A stretch of DNA of 64,000 nt from Pseudomonas putida (GCF_028682635.1 NZ_JANHLK010000015.1:1-64000), one strand, 5' to 3'; positions 29,740 through 38,877 are shown, counted from the first letter of the stretch. Made by a program: numbers and translations. The notes: a model not told the origin generated them from the letters alone.

Positions 29740-30491
29740 CAGCGCTTCTCCTTATGGCTGCGTCGCGCGGTCAGGCGCGTCAGCCAGGTGTCGATCAACG
29801 AGCTGTCCTGGGGTTGATCCAGATAAGCGCCCAGCAGCACCCGCAATTGCCCTTCGCTCCACTCGGGCGCCCGACGCAGCAACGGCTCCAGGTCCTTTAC
29901 GCGGTCGCGCAGCCCGAACAACAGGTGCCGGGTCTTTTCCAGGTCGATCAGCTGCGCCTGATACCCGTCGCCGGTGGCCCGCAGAAAAATATGCTTGGGG
30001 TAGAAGCAGCCATGCACCTGGCGCATGCCGTGCAGACGCTGCGCCAGGTGCCCGCAAGCTTGCAGAATGGCTACCTGCTGCGCCTCGCCGAGATCCGTCC
30101 AACGATGCAACAGCGAATCCAGATCATCCCAACCGTCGAGGGCACGCGTCAGGAGAATGGCCCGGGTTTCACCGTCCACCTTGCGCTCACCGAAGAACAC
30201 CGCCTTGAGCGCCGGTATGCCGAGCTTTTCGTAACGGCTGATGTTGCGAAACTCCCGGGCAAAACTCGGCTCGCCAAACGGCGCATGCAAGGTATGCATC
30301 TGGTAGTTGCTCTGGCGCTTGAGGTAGTAGCCACGACCTTCCAGTTCCAGTCGAAACACGCTGCTCCAGCCACCCCGCAGGGTGTTGGGTTCGTCCACGG
30401 CATCGAGCTGCCGGGCCCAGAGCGCGTCGAACGTGCCGAGGCCGTGACGCTCAAGCAGCGCACGGTCTTCAGCGGCCAGAAAATCAGTCAT
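29739..30491 (-). CDS. InaA-type lipopolysaccharide kinase family protein (WapQ-like)
   Basis: A 250-residue kinase-fold protein. The N-lobe has a beta-strand lysine in GRGYYLKRQSNY. The catalytic-loop equivalent reads VHGCFYPKHIFLR and lacks the usual Asp, as in InaA proteins, while the later metal motif QLIDLEKTR is present. By position it equals WapQ of PAO1 (recalled as PA5007), one of the putative inner-core heptose kinases. It overlaps both neighbours by a few bases, so the four kinase genes are translated as a coupled set. Activity on LPS is inferred from family and context. Confidence 0.82.
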   Translation of the reverse strand: MTDFLAAEDRALLERHGLGTFDALWARQLDAVDEPNTLRGGWSSVFRLELEGRGYYLKRQSNYQMHTLHAPFGEPSFAREFRNISRYEKLGIPALKAVFFGERKVDGETRAILLTRALDGWDDLDSLLHRWTDLGEAQQVAILQACGHLAQRLHGMRQVHGCFYPKHIFLRATGDGYQAQLIDLEKTRHLLFGLRDRVKDLEPLLRRAPEWSEGQLRVLLGAYLDQPQDSSLIDTWLTRLTARRSHKEKR

Positions 30492-31222
30492 TCGCGTCCC
30501 TCGAAAAATCTCACCACGTGCCGGATGCGTTTTTTATCGGCGGCATTGAGCCGGGTCCGTTGGCGGTATTGCAGGTAAAAGCGCAGGCGCTGGGTGGCCG
30601 ACAGTTGATACTTGGCGACCTTGTCCAGGCAGGCCAGGTCCTTGGTGATTCGGTACTTGAGCCAGAAACCTCTCCAGAAATCACCGTTGGGGCAATCGAT
30701 CAGGAACAGTCGGGCCTGATCGTCGACCAGCAGGTTGCGCCACTTCAAATCGTTATGGGTAAAGTGATGCTCGTGCATCGTGCGGGTGTAATTGGCCAGT
30801 TGTCGGCTGATGCTGTCGACCCAGGCGCGGTCCGCCAGTTTCGCATCGTGCCGCTCGGCCAGGGCCGACAAATCTTCCGTATGTGGCAGTTCGCGGGTGA
30901 TCATCGCCCCACGATCATAGGCTGCACCGCGACGCTCCAGCCCCCAGGCCACCACCTCGGCGGTGGGGATGCCCCACTTGGCAAAGCGCTTGAGGTTCTG
31001 CCACTCCATCTTCACCCGTGGCTTGCCCAGGTAGCGGCGCAAGCCCTTGCCTGCCCCCACGTAGCGCTTGACGTAATAGTTGACGCCATTGCGCTGGACG
31101 CGAATGACCTCCGACAGCGGATCGCGGGTCAGGCGCTCGCCCTGCAGCGCAAACACGGCATCAAGGCTGCCGAAGTCTTGTGCCAGATCGCGATAAGCAG
31201 GCTCCAGTCTCCAACCCGCCAT
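30488..31222 (-). CDS. Lipopolysaccharide core heptose kinase family protein (WapP-like)
   Basis: Kinase-fold protein of 244 residues with a canonical-looking catalytic loop THNDLKWRNLLV and metal motif LIDCPNGDFW. The N-lobe lysine is in GVNYYVKRYVG. It corresponds by position to WapP of PAO1 (recalled as PA5008), required for inner-core phosphorylation. The ATG overlaps the waaP stop codon, and its own end overlaps the next kinase gene by four bases. No membrane or secretion signal is visible, so it should act at the cytoplasmic face of the inner membrane. Confidence 0.85.
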   Translation of the reverse strand: MAGWRLEPAYRDLAQDFGSLDAVFALQGERLTRDPLSEVIRVQRNGVNYYVKRYVGAGKGLRRYLGKPRVKMEWQNLKRFAKWGIPTAEVVAWGLERRGAAYDRGAMITRELPHTEDLSALAERHDAKLADRAWVDSISRQLANYTRTMHEHHFTHNDLKWRNLLVDDQARLFLIDCPNGDFWRGFWLKYRITKDLACLDKVAKYQLSATQRLRFYLQYRQRTRLNAADKKRIRHVVRFFEGRE

Positions 31223-32028
31223 CAGAGCGCGTCTCCGTACCGCTGTTTACGCTCGTAAAGCTTGTTGGCCTTGCCTTCGAGCCAGCTCAGCAGCCCCGCT
31301 TCTTCGCCCAGGATCTGGCGTAGCGGCCGCTGGAAATAACCCTTGAGGAAACGCAACTTGTCGCGCCGGGTCAGGCCGATGTCCAGGGCGGAAAAATACA
31401 GCGCCGCCAGATCCTTGTTACGCCAGCGCGAGGTGATCGTCGGACGGGTCTGGGCGCGGTGCAGGTCGATCACCGAGAGTTTGAAATCGTCTGCGGTCAC
31501 CGGCTTGTCGGTGTGCAGCAGGAAGTGGCAGATGTAGCAGTCACGATGGTTGACCCCGGCGCGGTGCATCATGCCGGTCATGCGCGCCACTTCAGCGATC
31601 AGCGCGCGCTTGAGTTTTGGCTCCGGCGGCTGCTTGGACCAGTTGATGCTGAAATCTTCAAGGCTGACGGTCGGCGCCAGCTCTTCGGTGACGATGAACG
31701 AATGCTGGTCCGCCGGGTTGCTGCCTTTTTCGCCATAGGCGACGGCGGTCATGGTAGGCACGCCGACTTCCTGCAGGCGCTGGATGGCCTTCCACTCCTG
31801 GCCGGCACCCAATACCGGCAGCTTGGCGGTGAGCAGGTTCTTGAAGATCTCGCCCCAGCCGATGCCACGGTGGATCTTCACGAAAAACCCGTTGCCGTCC
31901 ACCTCGGTGCGCAGGGTACGGCGAGCTTCGAGCTCACGGTACACCTCGCCCTGCAATCCCTCGACTTCGGCGAACGGGTCGCGTCCGGCCCAGAGGCTCT
32001 TGAACGGTTCAGCCAGCATCAACTTCAT
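31222..32028 (-). CDS. waaP: LPS core heptose I kinase WaaP
   Basis: Inner-core sugar kinase of 268 residues, the same length as the PAO1 enzyme. It phosphorylates heptose I of the core, a modification essential for viability and outer-membrane integrity in P. aeruginosa. The catalytic loop NHRDCYICHFLL places the essential aspartate at residue 163, and the metal motif is SVIDLHRAQ. The N-lobe lysine lies in GFFVKIHRG. It follows waaG with no intergenic base and overlaps the next kinase gene, consistent with one operon. Confidence 0.95.
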   Translation of the reverse strand: MKLMLAEPFKSLWAGRDPFAEVEGLQGEVYRELEARRTLRTEVDGNGFFVKIHRGIGWGEIFKNLLTAKLPVLGAGQEWKAIQRLQEVGVPTMTAVAYGEKGSNPADQHSFIVTEELAPTVSLEDFSINWSKQPPEPKLKRALIAEVARMTGMMHRAGVNHRDCYICHFLLHTDKPVTADDFKLSVIDLHRAQTRPTITSRWRNKDLAALYFSALDIGLTRRDKLRFLKGYFQRPLRQILGEEAGLLSWLEGKANKLYERKQRYGDAL

Positions 32029-33150
32029 TTAAGCGTGCTCCGCCAGAATCACATCGGCCGCATGCTGCGGCATGCTGTAGAGGTCGGCCGTCTCGGCGAA
32101 GGCCACACCGTTGCGGCTCCAGGCCGCCCTTGCTTGAGCGTCGTTCAACATGCCGGTCAGGTACTGGGTCAGCTGGGCTTGATCGAACGGCTCGTCCAGC
32201 ACCAGGCCAGCGTCGGCCTCGGCGATGTAATGGGCGTACCCGCAGACCGCGCTCACCAGCACCGGCAACCCGGCCACCAGCGCTTCGAGCAGCACGGTAC
32301 CGGTGTTTTCGTTGTAGGCCGGGTGGATCAACAGATCGGCGCCCAACAGGAAACGCGGAATATCGCTGCGGCCCTTGAGGAACGTCACGTTGTCGCCGAG
32401 CCCCAGCGTGGCGCTCTGCATCTGGAATAACTTGGGGTCGTCCTGGCCAATTACAAACAGCCGGGTGCGCTTCTTCAGATCAGCGGGCAATGCGGCCAAG
32501 GCCTTGAGGCTGCGATCCACACCCTTGGTCTTGAACCCGGAGCCGATCTGCACCAGCAGCAAGTCATCGTCCTTCAGATTGAATTCGGCGCGGAACCCGG
32601 CGCGAATCTCGTCCGCATCCGCCGGCCGACGACGATCCTGGGCAATGCCTGGTGGCAGCAGGTGGAAGCGTTCCAGCGGCGTGCCGTAATGCTTGATGAA
32701 CAGCGGTTGCTGGACCTCGGAAATCATCAGCACTTCGGTCTTCGCCTCTTTGGCGAACACCGCCCGCTCGTACTCGGCGAAGTGGCGGTAGCGGCCCCAA
32801 CGTCGGTACAGCGAGTTGCGCAGGTTCTGCGCCTTGTCTTCGAAGCAGCCGTCGGCGGCGTAGTAGACATCCAGGCCCGGCATCTTGTTGAAGCCGATCA
32901 AGCGGTCCACCGGACGCTTGGCCAGGTCCGCTTCCATCCACTCGCTGAGCTTTTCGTTGCGTCGATGGTTGAAGAAGGCCTTGACCGGCGCCACCAGCAC
33001 TTCGAAACCCGGCGGCACCTCACCTTCCCAGATCAGCGTGTAGACGCGGATCTGATGGCCGCGCTTCTGGCACTCCAGGGCGATGCGCATGAAATCGCGC
33101 TGCAGGCCACCAAAGGGAAAATACTTGTACAGGACAAATGCCAATTGCAT
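32029..33150 (-). CDS. waaG: LPS core glucosyl/galactosaminyl transferase WaaG
   Basis: GT4 glycosyltransferase of 373 residues that adds the first hexose to heptose II of the core (GalN in Pseudomonas). The N-terminus LAFVLYKYFPFGGLQRDFMR is the WaaG hallmark. The donor site includes LVQIGSGFKTKGVDRSLKAL, and the C-terminal acidic motif is ENTGTVLLEALVAGLPVL. Its ATG overlaps the waaC stop by one base and its stop abuts waaP. Acts peripherally at the inner membrane. Confidence 0.95.
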   Translation of the reverse strand: MQLAFVLYKYFPFGGLQRDFMRIALECQKRGHQIRVYTLIWEGEVPPGFEVLVAPVKAFFNHRRNEKLSEWMEADLAKRPVDRLIGFNKMPGLDVYYAADGCFEDKAQNLRNSLYRRWGRYRHFAEYERAVFAKEAKTEVLMISEVQQPLFIKHYGTPLERFHLLPPGIAQDRRRPADADEIRAGFRAEFNLKDDDLLLVQIGSGFKTKGVDRSLKALAALPADLKKRTRLFVIGQDDPKLFQMQSATLGLGDNVTFLKGRSDIPRFLLGADLLIHPAYNENTGTVLLEALVAGLPVLVSAVCGYAHYIAEADAGLVLDEPFDQAQLTQYLTGMLNDAQARAAWSRNGVAFAETADLYSMPQHAADVILAEHA

Positions 33151-34211
33151 CAGCGCAGCTCCTCAGCCAGTAATAACGTGCTCAGTCGGCTCGCGACACG
33201 CTCGGGATTCAGACGCGTGAAGCACAATGGCCACTCGCGTTTCAGGTCAAACTGACGGGCATCTTCGGCCGTCGGTTGATAGGTGCATTTCTTTTGCAGG
33301 CACGGCGCGCAGGGGAAGTCGCTGGCCAGGTGTATCTGCGACTTGCCGTAGGCCCCGGTCAGGCCCGGATTGGTCGGGCCGAACAGCGACAGCGTCGGCA
33401 CATCCAGTGCCGCGGCCAGATGACCGAGACCGGTATCCACCGCCACGCAGGCTTGCGCGCCAGCCAGGACTTTACCGACCCCGGCCAGATTCAACTTGGG
33501 CAATACCTCGGCGTGTTTGAAGCCGGCGGCGATGCGCTCGGCGCGGGCCTTCTCCGCCGCGTTGCCCCACGGCAGTTTCACGCCCACCCCGAGATATCCG
33601 ACCCGTTCGGTCAGCTCGCGCCAGTAGGCTTCGGGCCAGTGCTTGGTGTCCCAGGTGGTGCCGTGCAGGAACACCACATAGGGATTCTTGCGCGGCAGCT
33701 CGACCAGGCGTTCGACGCTCAGGCCGTAGTCGCCCAGGCCCTTGGGCAGGTCATAACCCAGGGCGATGGCGAACAGCTGACGCACCCGCTCCACCGCATG
33801 CTGTCCGCGGGCAACCGCCAGGCGACGGTTATAGAACCGCGCGGCGACGGGCTCGCGTGCCGAACTTTTATCGAGACCCGCCACCGGGGCTTTCACATAC
33901 CGGGTGAGCAAAGCGCTTTTCAGCAGGCCCTGGGCGTCGATGACCAGATCATATTTGGAGGCGCGGACGCTTTGCTTGAAGCGTTTCCACTCGCCACTCT
34001 TGATGGTCTGCCAGATGTTCTTGCGCCAGCGCCGGATCGCCACCGGGATCACCTTGCCCACCGCCGGGTGCCAGCTCGGAATTTCGGCAAAACCTTCCTC
34101 CACCACCCAGTCGAACGTGATGCCGGGGATGGCCCGCGAGGCGTCGGTCAGCGCCGGCAGCGCATGAATCACGTCGCCCAGCGATGAAGTCTTGATCAGC
34201 AGTACCCGCAA
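33150..34211 (-). CDS. waaC: LPS heptosyltransferase I WaaC
   Basis: GT9 heptosyltransferase of 353 residues that links the first L-glycero-D-manno-heptose to Kdo. The N-terminus RVLLIKTSSLGDVIHALPAL and the C-terminal GLGHLAAALDVPTLSLFGPT are diagnostic. The start is a TTG codon, supported by GAGG about eight bases upstream within the end of waaF and by the conserved N-terminus. It directly follows waaF and overlaps waaG by one base. Confidence 0.95.
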   Translation of the reverse strand: MRVLLIKTSSLGDVIHALPALTDASRAIPGITFDWVVEEGFAEIPSWHPAVGKVIPVAIRRWRKNIWQTIKSGEWKRFKQSVRASKYDLVIDAQGLLKSALLTRYVKAPVAGLDKSSAREPVAARFYNRRLAVARGQHAVERVRQLFAIALGYDLPKGLGDYGLSVERLVELPRKNPYVVFLHGTTWDTKHWPEAYWRELTERVGYLGVGVKLPWGNAAEKARAERIAAGFKHAEVLPKLNLAGVGKVLAGAQACVAVDTGLGHLAAALDVPTLSLFGPTNPGLTGAYGKSQIHLASDFPCAPCLQKKCTYQPTAEDARQFDLKREWPLCFTRLNPERVASRLSTLLLAEELR

Positions 34212-34212
34212 A

Positions 34213-35247
34213 CTATTTGACCTCGACCACAGTGCCCTGCAAACGCTGCAAGGCTTCGTTCACCGCTTGCGGCATCAGCTGGCGCAGGCAGTTGTAATGG
34301 CCGAAACGGCATGTGCGATCAAAGCATGGGCTGCATTCGATGCCCAGGCGCACGATCTCGACATGCTCGGCCAGCGGCGGCGTGAAGCCCGGCGACGTCG
34401 AGCCGTAGACCGCCACCAGCGGGCGGTTCAGCGCAGCGGCAACGTGCATCAGGCCAGAATCGTTGGACACCACGGAATCGGCGCAGGACAACAAATCGAT
34501 GGCCTCGGCCAACGATGTGCCGCCACTGAGGTTCACCGACTCTTCACGCAAGCCGGGGATCAGCCGCGAACGGATGTCTTCACCCACGGCATGATCGTTC
34601 TTCGAACCAAACAGCCAGACTTGCCAGCCTTCGCGAATCTTCGCTTCGGCGACTTTGGCGTAGTGCTCCGACGGCCAGCGCTTGGACTCGCCGAACTCGG
34701 CACCGGGGCACAGGGCCAACACCGGACGGTCGAGGGCCAGGCCGAACTTGGCCAATGCGGCCTCGCGAGTCACCGGATCGATCCGCAGGCTCGGGCGCGG
34801 GTAAGGCTTGGGCAGTTCAACGCCCGGCTCATAGGCCAGGGCCATGAAGCGCTCGATCATCAGTGGGTAACGTTCTTTGTCCAGCGTGCGCACATCGTTG
34901 AGCAGGCCGTAGCGGAACTCGCCACGCCAGCCGGTGCGCTTGGGGATGCCGGCAAAGAACGGCACCAGTGCCGACTTCAGGGAATTGGGCAGCAGGATCG
35001 CCTGGTCGTACTGGCCGCCCAGGGATTTTCCGATGCGTCGACGCGTCGCCAGTTCCAGTGCACCGTGGCCGAGCGGAAAGCTCAAGGCCTGGCGAACTTC
35101 GGGCATGCGCTCAAGAATCGGCCGGCTCCACTCGGGGGCCAGCACGTCGATTTCGCATTGCGGGTGGCGTTGCTTGAGACACTGAAACAGTGTCTGCGCC
35201 ATCACCATGTCACCGACCCAACTGGGCCCAACGATCAGAATTTTCAT
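34213..35247 (-). CDS. waaF: LPS heptosyltransferase II WaaF
   Basis: GT9 heptosyltransferase of 344 residues that adds the second heptose. Typical features are the N-terminus MKILIVGPSWVGDMVMAQTL, the donor-site motif ALCPGAEFGESKRWP, and DSGLMHVAAALNRPLVAVYG near the C-terminus. The ATG at 35247 is used because the reading frame above it lacks homologous character. It is the first gene of the minus-strand core operon, and the 300 bases upstream hold REP repeats and presumably the promoter. Confidence 0.95.
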   Translation of the reverse strand: MKILIVGPSWVGDMVMAQTLFQCLKQRHPQCEIDVLAPEWSRPILERMPEVRQALSFPLGHGALELATRRRIGKSLGGQYDQAILLPNSLKSALVPFFAGIPKRTGWRGEFRYGLLNDVRTLDKERYPLMIERFMALAYEPGVELPKPYPRPSLRIDPVTREAALAKFGLALDRPVLALCPGAEFGESKRWPSEHYAKVAEAKIREGWQVWLFGSKNDHAVGEDIRSRLIPGLREESVNLSGGTSLAEAIDLLSCADSVVSNDSGLMHVAAALNRPLVAVYGSTSPGFTPPLAEHVEIVRLGIECSPCFDRTCRFGHYNCLRQLMPQAVNEALQRLQGTVVEVK

Positions 35248-35300
35248 GTGGTTTCCATAAACGAACCGGGGAGGCCTACGCCTCCCCGCCTCGAGAATCA

Positions 35301-35526
35301 CTGTGGGAGCAAGGCGGCTTGCGATGGGTCATCACCTCCAACATTGCTGTCGACTGTCACTCCGCTATCGCGAGCAGGCTCGCTCCCACATTGGGTATTG
35401 GTGTACCTCGACCTGCATGACACTGCAGATCTACTGTGGGAGCGGGCTTGCTCGCGAAGGGGCCATCACATCCAACATTGATGTTGCCTGACACTCCACT
35501 TTCGCGAGCAAGCCCGCTCCCACATT
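35301..35526. repeat. Cluster of four REP elements between waaF and glnE
   Basis: This 307-base gap (35248-35554) contains no gene. It holds four REP units in alternating orientation: a variant GTGGGAGCAAGGCGGCTTGCGA, then TCGCGAGCAGGCTCGCTCCCAC, then GTGGGAGCGGGCTTGCTCGCGAA, then TTCGCGAGCAAGCCCGCTCCCAC. Together they form two imperfect hairpins. In PAO1 ilvE lies between waaF and glnE; it is absent here. Confidence 0.9.
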
Positions 35527-35554
35527 TGAATCCAGTCGCTCCGACAGGCGCGTT

Positions 35555-38494
35555 TCAGCTTAGCCCCAGCTCACGCCAGATCCGCATGACCTGTCGCCGC
35601 TCGTCCGCGAACTGGTCGCCCGGTATCACCCCGGCATCCTTCTGCAAAGCCTGCCGGTGGGCGGCGGAGCGGTAGGCTTTATAAGCCTCACGCAACAGGC
35701 TGGCATCCTCGACGGGCATCAGCCCTGCCTTCTCCAGCTCTTCCAGAATGCGGATGTTGTCCGTCCAGCGCAGCAGTGGCGGGTGTGTTTCGGACCACGC
35801 CAGGGCCGCGTATTGCACCATAAATTCAATATCGACGATACCTCCGGCGTCCTGCTTGAGGTCGAAGGGCGCCGTGGCCTCGAAGGCATTTGCCCCGGTG
35901 CCGGCCGCGGTACTCTTGCTGCCCAGGTTATCGCGCATCTTGGCGCGCATCTCGCTGACCTCCTGGCGCAGGGTCGGCAAGTCGCGCGCCTTGCCCAGAA
36001 TCGCCGCGCGAACCTGCTCGAACGCCCGACCGACATCCTCGCTCCCCACCAGCACCCGCGCCCTGACCAGCGCCTGATGCTCCCAGGTCCAGGCTTCATT
36101 TTCCTGATAGCGGGCAAAGGCCCCCAGCGAACTCACCAGCAGCCCCGATGCACCGGACGGCCGCAGGCGCATGTCGACTTCATAGAGCTGACCGGAGTTG
36201 GTCTGCGCCGTCAGCAAGTGAATGATCCGCTGCCCCAGCCGGGTGAAAAATTGCGCGCCATCGATCGACTTCGGCCCGTCGGTTTCTGCCTGTGGATCGC
36301 CATCATGGATGAACACCAGGTCCAGGTCCGAACCATGCCCCAATTCCAGGCCACCGACTTTTCCATAACCGACAATGATGAAGCCGGGATCGCACAAGGT
36401 GCCATCGGTGCGCAGCGGTGTGCCGTACTTGGCGACCGTTTGCCGCCAGGCCAGGGCCAGCACTTGCTCCAGGATCGCTTCGGCGAGCCAGGTCAGGTAA
36501 TCGCTGACTTTCATCAACGGCAGGCTGCCGGCGATTTCCGAAGCGGCGACCCGCAAGCGGTGCGCCAGCTTGAAATGACGCAAGGCTTCCATTTGCTGCT
36601 CGAGGTCGTCCTCGGGAATCCGCGTCAGGCGTTCGCGCAACTCGGCGGCCAACTCCGGCGCCAACGGCGGTTTGAACAATCGGCCTTCGTTGAGCAACTC
36701 GTCGAGCAACAGCGGAAAACGGGTGATCTGTTCGGCGATCCACGGGCTAGCCGCGCACAGGGTCAGCAAGCGTCGCAGTGCGCCGGGGTTTTCGGTCAAC
36801 AGCACCAGGTAGGCAGAACGACGCGCCACGGCTTCCACCAGTGGCAATACCCGTTCCAGCACCAGATCCGGATTGGCATGCTCTACGGCCTGAGCCAGCA
36901 AGCGCGGAATAAAGGCATCGAGACGTTCGCGCCCCAGACGCTGCATGGCGCGCAACTGCGGGCTGCCACGCAAGTTGGCCAAGGCCTTCAATGCTTTGCT
37001 GGCATCAAGGAAGCCGCCCTCCTGCAACTGACGGCAGGCGGCTTCCTCATCCTGGGCTTCCTCCCACAACGGCAGCCATTCACCGCCCACCACCACTTCG
37101 CTTTCGGCACCCTGCTCTTCATCGGGGTCGGCGATCACCTGACCGAAATGCCAGGCCACACGGCCACGCCAGTACATCAATTGCTCATGGAACGCCGACC
37201 AGTCGGCGAAGCCCAGCATGAAGGCAATGCGCGCCTGGTCCTGGACACCGTCGGGCAGCATTTGCGTCTGGCGATCGGCAATCGCCTGGATCGCGTGTTC
37301 GGTATAACGCAGAAATTCGTAACCTTCGCGCAGTTCACTGATCACCGCTGGCGGCAGGTAACCTTGACCCTCCAGCGTACTCAGCACTTTTAATAATGGA
37401 CGCTGCTGCAGACTCAGATCGCGACCGCCATGAATCAGCTGGAAGGCCTGGGCGATGAACTCCACCTCACGGATGCCACCGGAGCCGAGCTTGATATTGT
37501 CGGCCATGCCCTTGCGCCGCACTTCCTGCTGGATCAGCTGCTTCATGGTGCGCAGCGCTTCAATGGCGGAAAAGTCCAGGTAGCGCCGGTAGACGAAGGG
37601 GCGCAGCATCTCTTGCAGCTGCGCACCGGCCACTTGATCGCCGGCCACCACCCGCGACTTGATCATCGCGTAGCGTTCCCAGTCGCGACCCTGGTCCTGG
37701 TAGTACTGCTCCAGCGCGTTGAAACTCAATACCAGCGCGCCCGACGATCCATAAGGTCGCAGGCGCATGTCGACGCGGAACACGAAACCGTCGACGGTCA
37801 TCGGGTCCAGGGCCTTGATCAGGCGCTGGCCGAGACGAATGAAGAATTCCTGGTTATCCAGCGAGCGTTTAACGCCGACCGTTTCGCCGCCTTCGGGGTA
37901 GGCGAAAATCAGGTCGATATCCGACGACAGATTCAGCTCAACGGCACCGAGCTTGCCCATGCCAAGGACGACCATCTGCTGCGGCTCGCCGCTGCGGCGG
38001 CCGGTCGGCACGCCGAACTGCTGACAGTGCCGCGCGTATAGCCATTGATAGGCTTGATCGATGCTGGCGTCAGCCATGTCCGAAAGGTCGCGGCAGGTCT
38101 GGATCAGATCAGCCTGGCGGGTCAGGTCCCGCCAGATGATTCGCACTTGGTGGCGCGCCCTTTGGCGGCGCAACGCCCGACCGAGTTGATCATCGGTTTC
38201 GGCCAGGTTCACGGCTGCCGCAATTTGCGCGCACAACTCGCCGGAGGCAAAGCTTCGGTCCAGCTCGCCGGACTGCACCAGTTCCAGCAGCATCCGCGGA
38301 TCACGCACGCTTTGTTCAGTGACGAAGTCGCTGGCAGCGGTGACGCGGGCAAATTGCGCCCAGCGTTCAGGTGTCCACGCGGACAGGCGATGGTCGTCAT
38401 CCAATGCCTCGACGGCAGTACGGAACGACTGCTCGGCGCGAGTGACAAACGGCAACAGAATGGCGGGCAGGTCGGCAAGCGGGGGCAGGCTCAT
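35555..38494 (-). CDS. glnE: Bifunctional glutamine synthetase adenylyltransferase/deadenylase GlnE
   Basis: Nitrogen regulator of 979 residues that adds and removes AMP on glutamine synthetase in response to PII state and glutamine. Two nucleotidyltransferase domains are visible. The N-terminal deadenylase has LGMGKLGAVELNLSSDIDL near residue 175, and the C-terminal adenylyltransferase has VGYGKVGGLELGHGSDLDL near residue 700. Each is followed by a helical PII-uridylyl domain. Length is standard. It is transcribed away from aceE, with which it shares a 383-base intergenic region. Confidence 0.96.
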   Translation of the reverse strand: MSLPPLADLPAILLPFVTRAEQSFRTAVEALDDDHRLSAWTPERWAQFARVTAASDFVTEQSVRDPRMLLELVQSGELDRSFASGELCAQIAAAVNLAETDDQLGRALRRQRARHQVRIIWRDLTRQADLIQTCRDLSDMADASIDQAYQWLYARHCQQFGVPTGRRSGEPQQMVVLGMGKLGAVELNLSSDIDLIFAYPEGGETVGVKRSLDNQEFFIRLGQRLIKALDPMTVDGFVFRVDMRLRPYGSSGALVLSFNALEQYYQDQGRDWERYAMIKSRVVAGDQVAGAQLQEMLRPFVYRRYLDFSAIEALRTMKQLIQQEVRRKGMADNIKLGSGGIREVEFIAQAFQLIHGGRDLSLQQRPLLKVLSTLEGQGYLPPAVISELREGYEFLRYTEHAIQAIADRQTQMLPDGVQDQARIAFMLGFADWSAFHEQLMYWRGRVAWHFGQVIADPDEEQGAESEVVVGGEWLPLWEEAQDEEAACRQLQEGGFLDASKALKALANLRGSPQLRAMQRLGRERLDAFIPRLLAQAVEHANPDLVLERVLPLVEAVARRSAYLVLLTENPGALRRLLTLCAASPWIAEQITRFPLLLDELLNEGRLFKPPLAPELAAELRERLTRIPEDDLEQQMEALRHFKLAHRLRVAASEIAGSLPLMKVSDYLTWLAEAILEQVLALAWRQTVAKYGTPLRTDGTLCDPGFIIVGYGKVGGLELGHGSDLDLVFIHDGDPQAETDGPKSIDGAQFFTRLGQRIIHLLTAQTNSGQLYEVDMRLRPSGASGLLVSSLGAFARYQENEAWTWEHQALVRARVLVGSEDVGRAFEQVRAAILGKARDLPTLRQEVSEMRAKMRDNLGSKSTAAGTGANAFEATAPFDLKQDAGGIVDIEFMVQYAALAWSETHPPLLRWTDNIRILEELEKAGLMPVEDASLLREAYKAYRSAAHRQALQKDAGVIPGDQFADERRQVMRIWRELGLS

Positions 38495-38700
38495 GGTCTA
38501 TCCTTGATCGGCGTGTGACGGTCAGCATGTAGTGAATCTCGCAAACCCACTACCTGAAGGAGTGTCGAACAAAGGTTAGAAATAGCTGAAAATTCTTTTT
38601 TATCGGCAGCGAACATCAAGCTTTCACCTTTTTCGGTTGGCAAAATACCAACCTTAACGATTATTCTCACAACGCAGCCGGGGGCCACAAGCCGCTCATC

Positions 38701-38715
38701 TGTAGTTTTACTACT
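38701..38715. promoter_or_regulatory. Distal palindromic operator candidate for aceEF
   Basis: TGTAGTTTTACTACT, which differs from the reverse complement of the proximal copy only at its last base. The core TAGT-N3-ACTA fits the GT-N3-AC pattern bound by FadR/PdhR-subfamily GntR regulators. The centre is 52 bp from that of the second copy. Confidence 0.6.
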
Positions 38716-38752
38716 CGTATATACATTAGCAAGGCTGAAATGCCGGATGATT

Positions 38753-38767
38753 TGTAGTAAAACTACA
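38753..38767. promoter_or_regulatory. Proximal palindromic operator candidate for aceEF
   Basis: TGTAGTAAAACTACA, a palindrome of TGTAGT and ACTACA around three central bases, 111 bases upstream of the aceE start codon. Likely a repressor site in or near the promoter; the regulator is not identified. Confidence 0.65.
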
Positions 38768-38877
38768 CACCGCCGGACCAACCTATCGGCAATCCAAGAA
38801 TTCATAACGTCTGCCCACAAGGCCAGTCGCTAACTCAGGCAACCGATTCTGGTAGCCTTTCCGCCCTGGAGCAAGCC

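Larger units (their letters stand above)
38495..38877. other. glnE-aceE intergenic region
   Basis: A 383-base AT-richer region that holds the aceEF promoter. It contains two copies of a 15-bp palindrome (listed separately), a dyad GGTTGG-CAAAATA-CCAACC at 38636-38654, and a TATATA stretch at 38718-38723 between the two palindromes that could be part of a -10 region. A short minus-strand reading frame spans part of it but lacks coding character. Confidence 0.6.

Noticed and set aside
35301..35526. CRISPR-like alternating repeats
   Set aside because: The units are palindromic REP sequences in alternating orientation with irregular spacing and no unique spacers of constant length; no cas gene is near.
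38491..38820. A 109-codon minus-strand frame upstream of glnE
   Set aside because: It overlaps the glnE start and runs through the aceE promoter and both palindromic operators, with no ribosome site or protein-like features.
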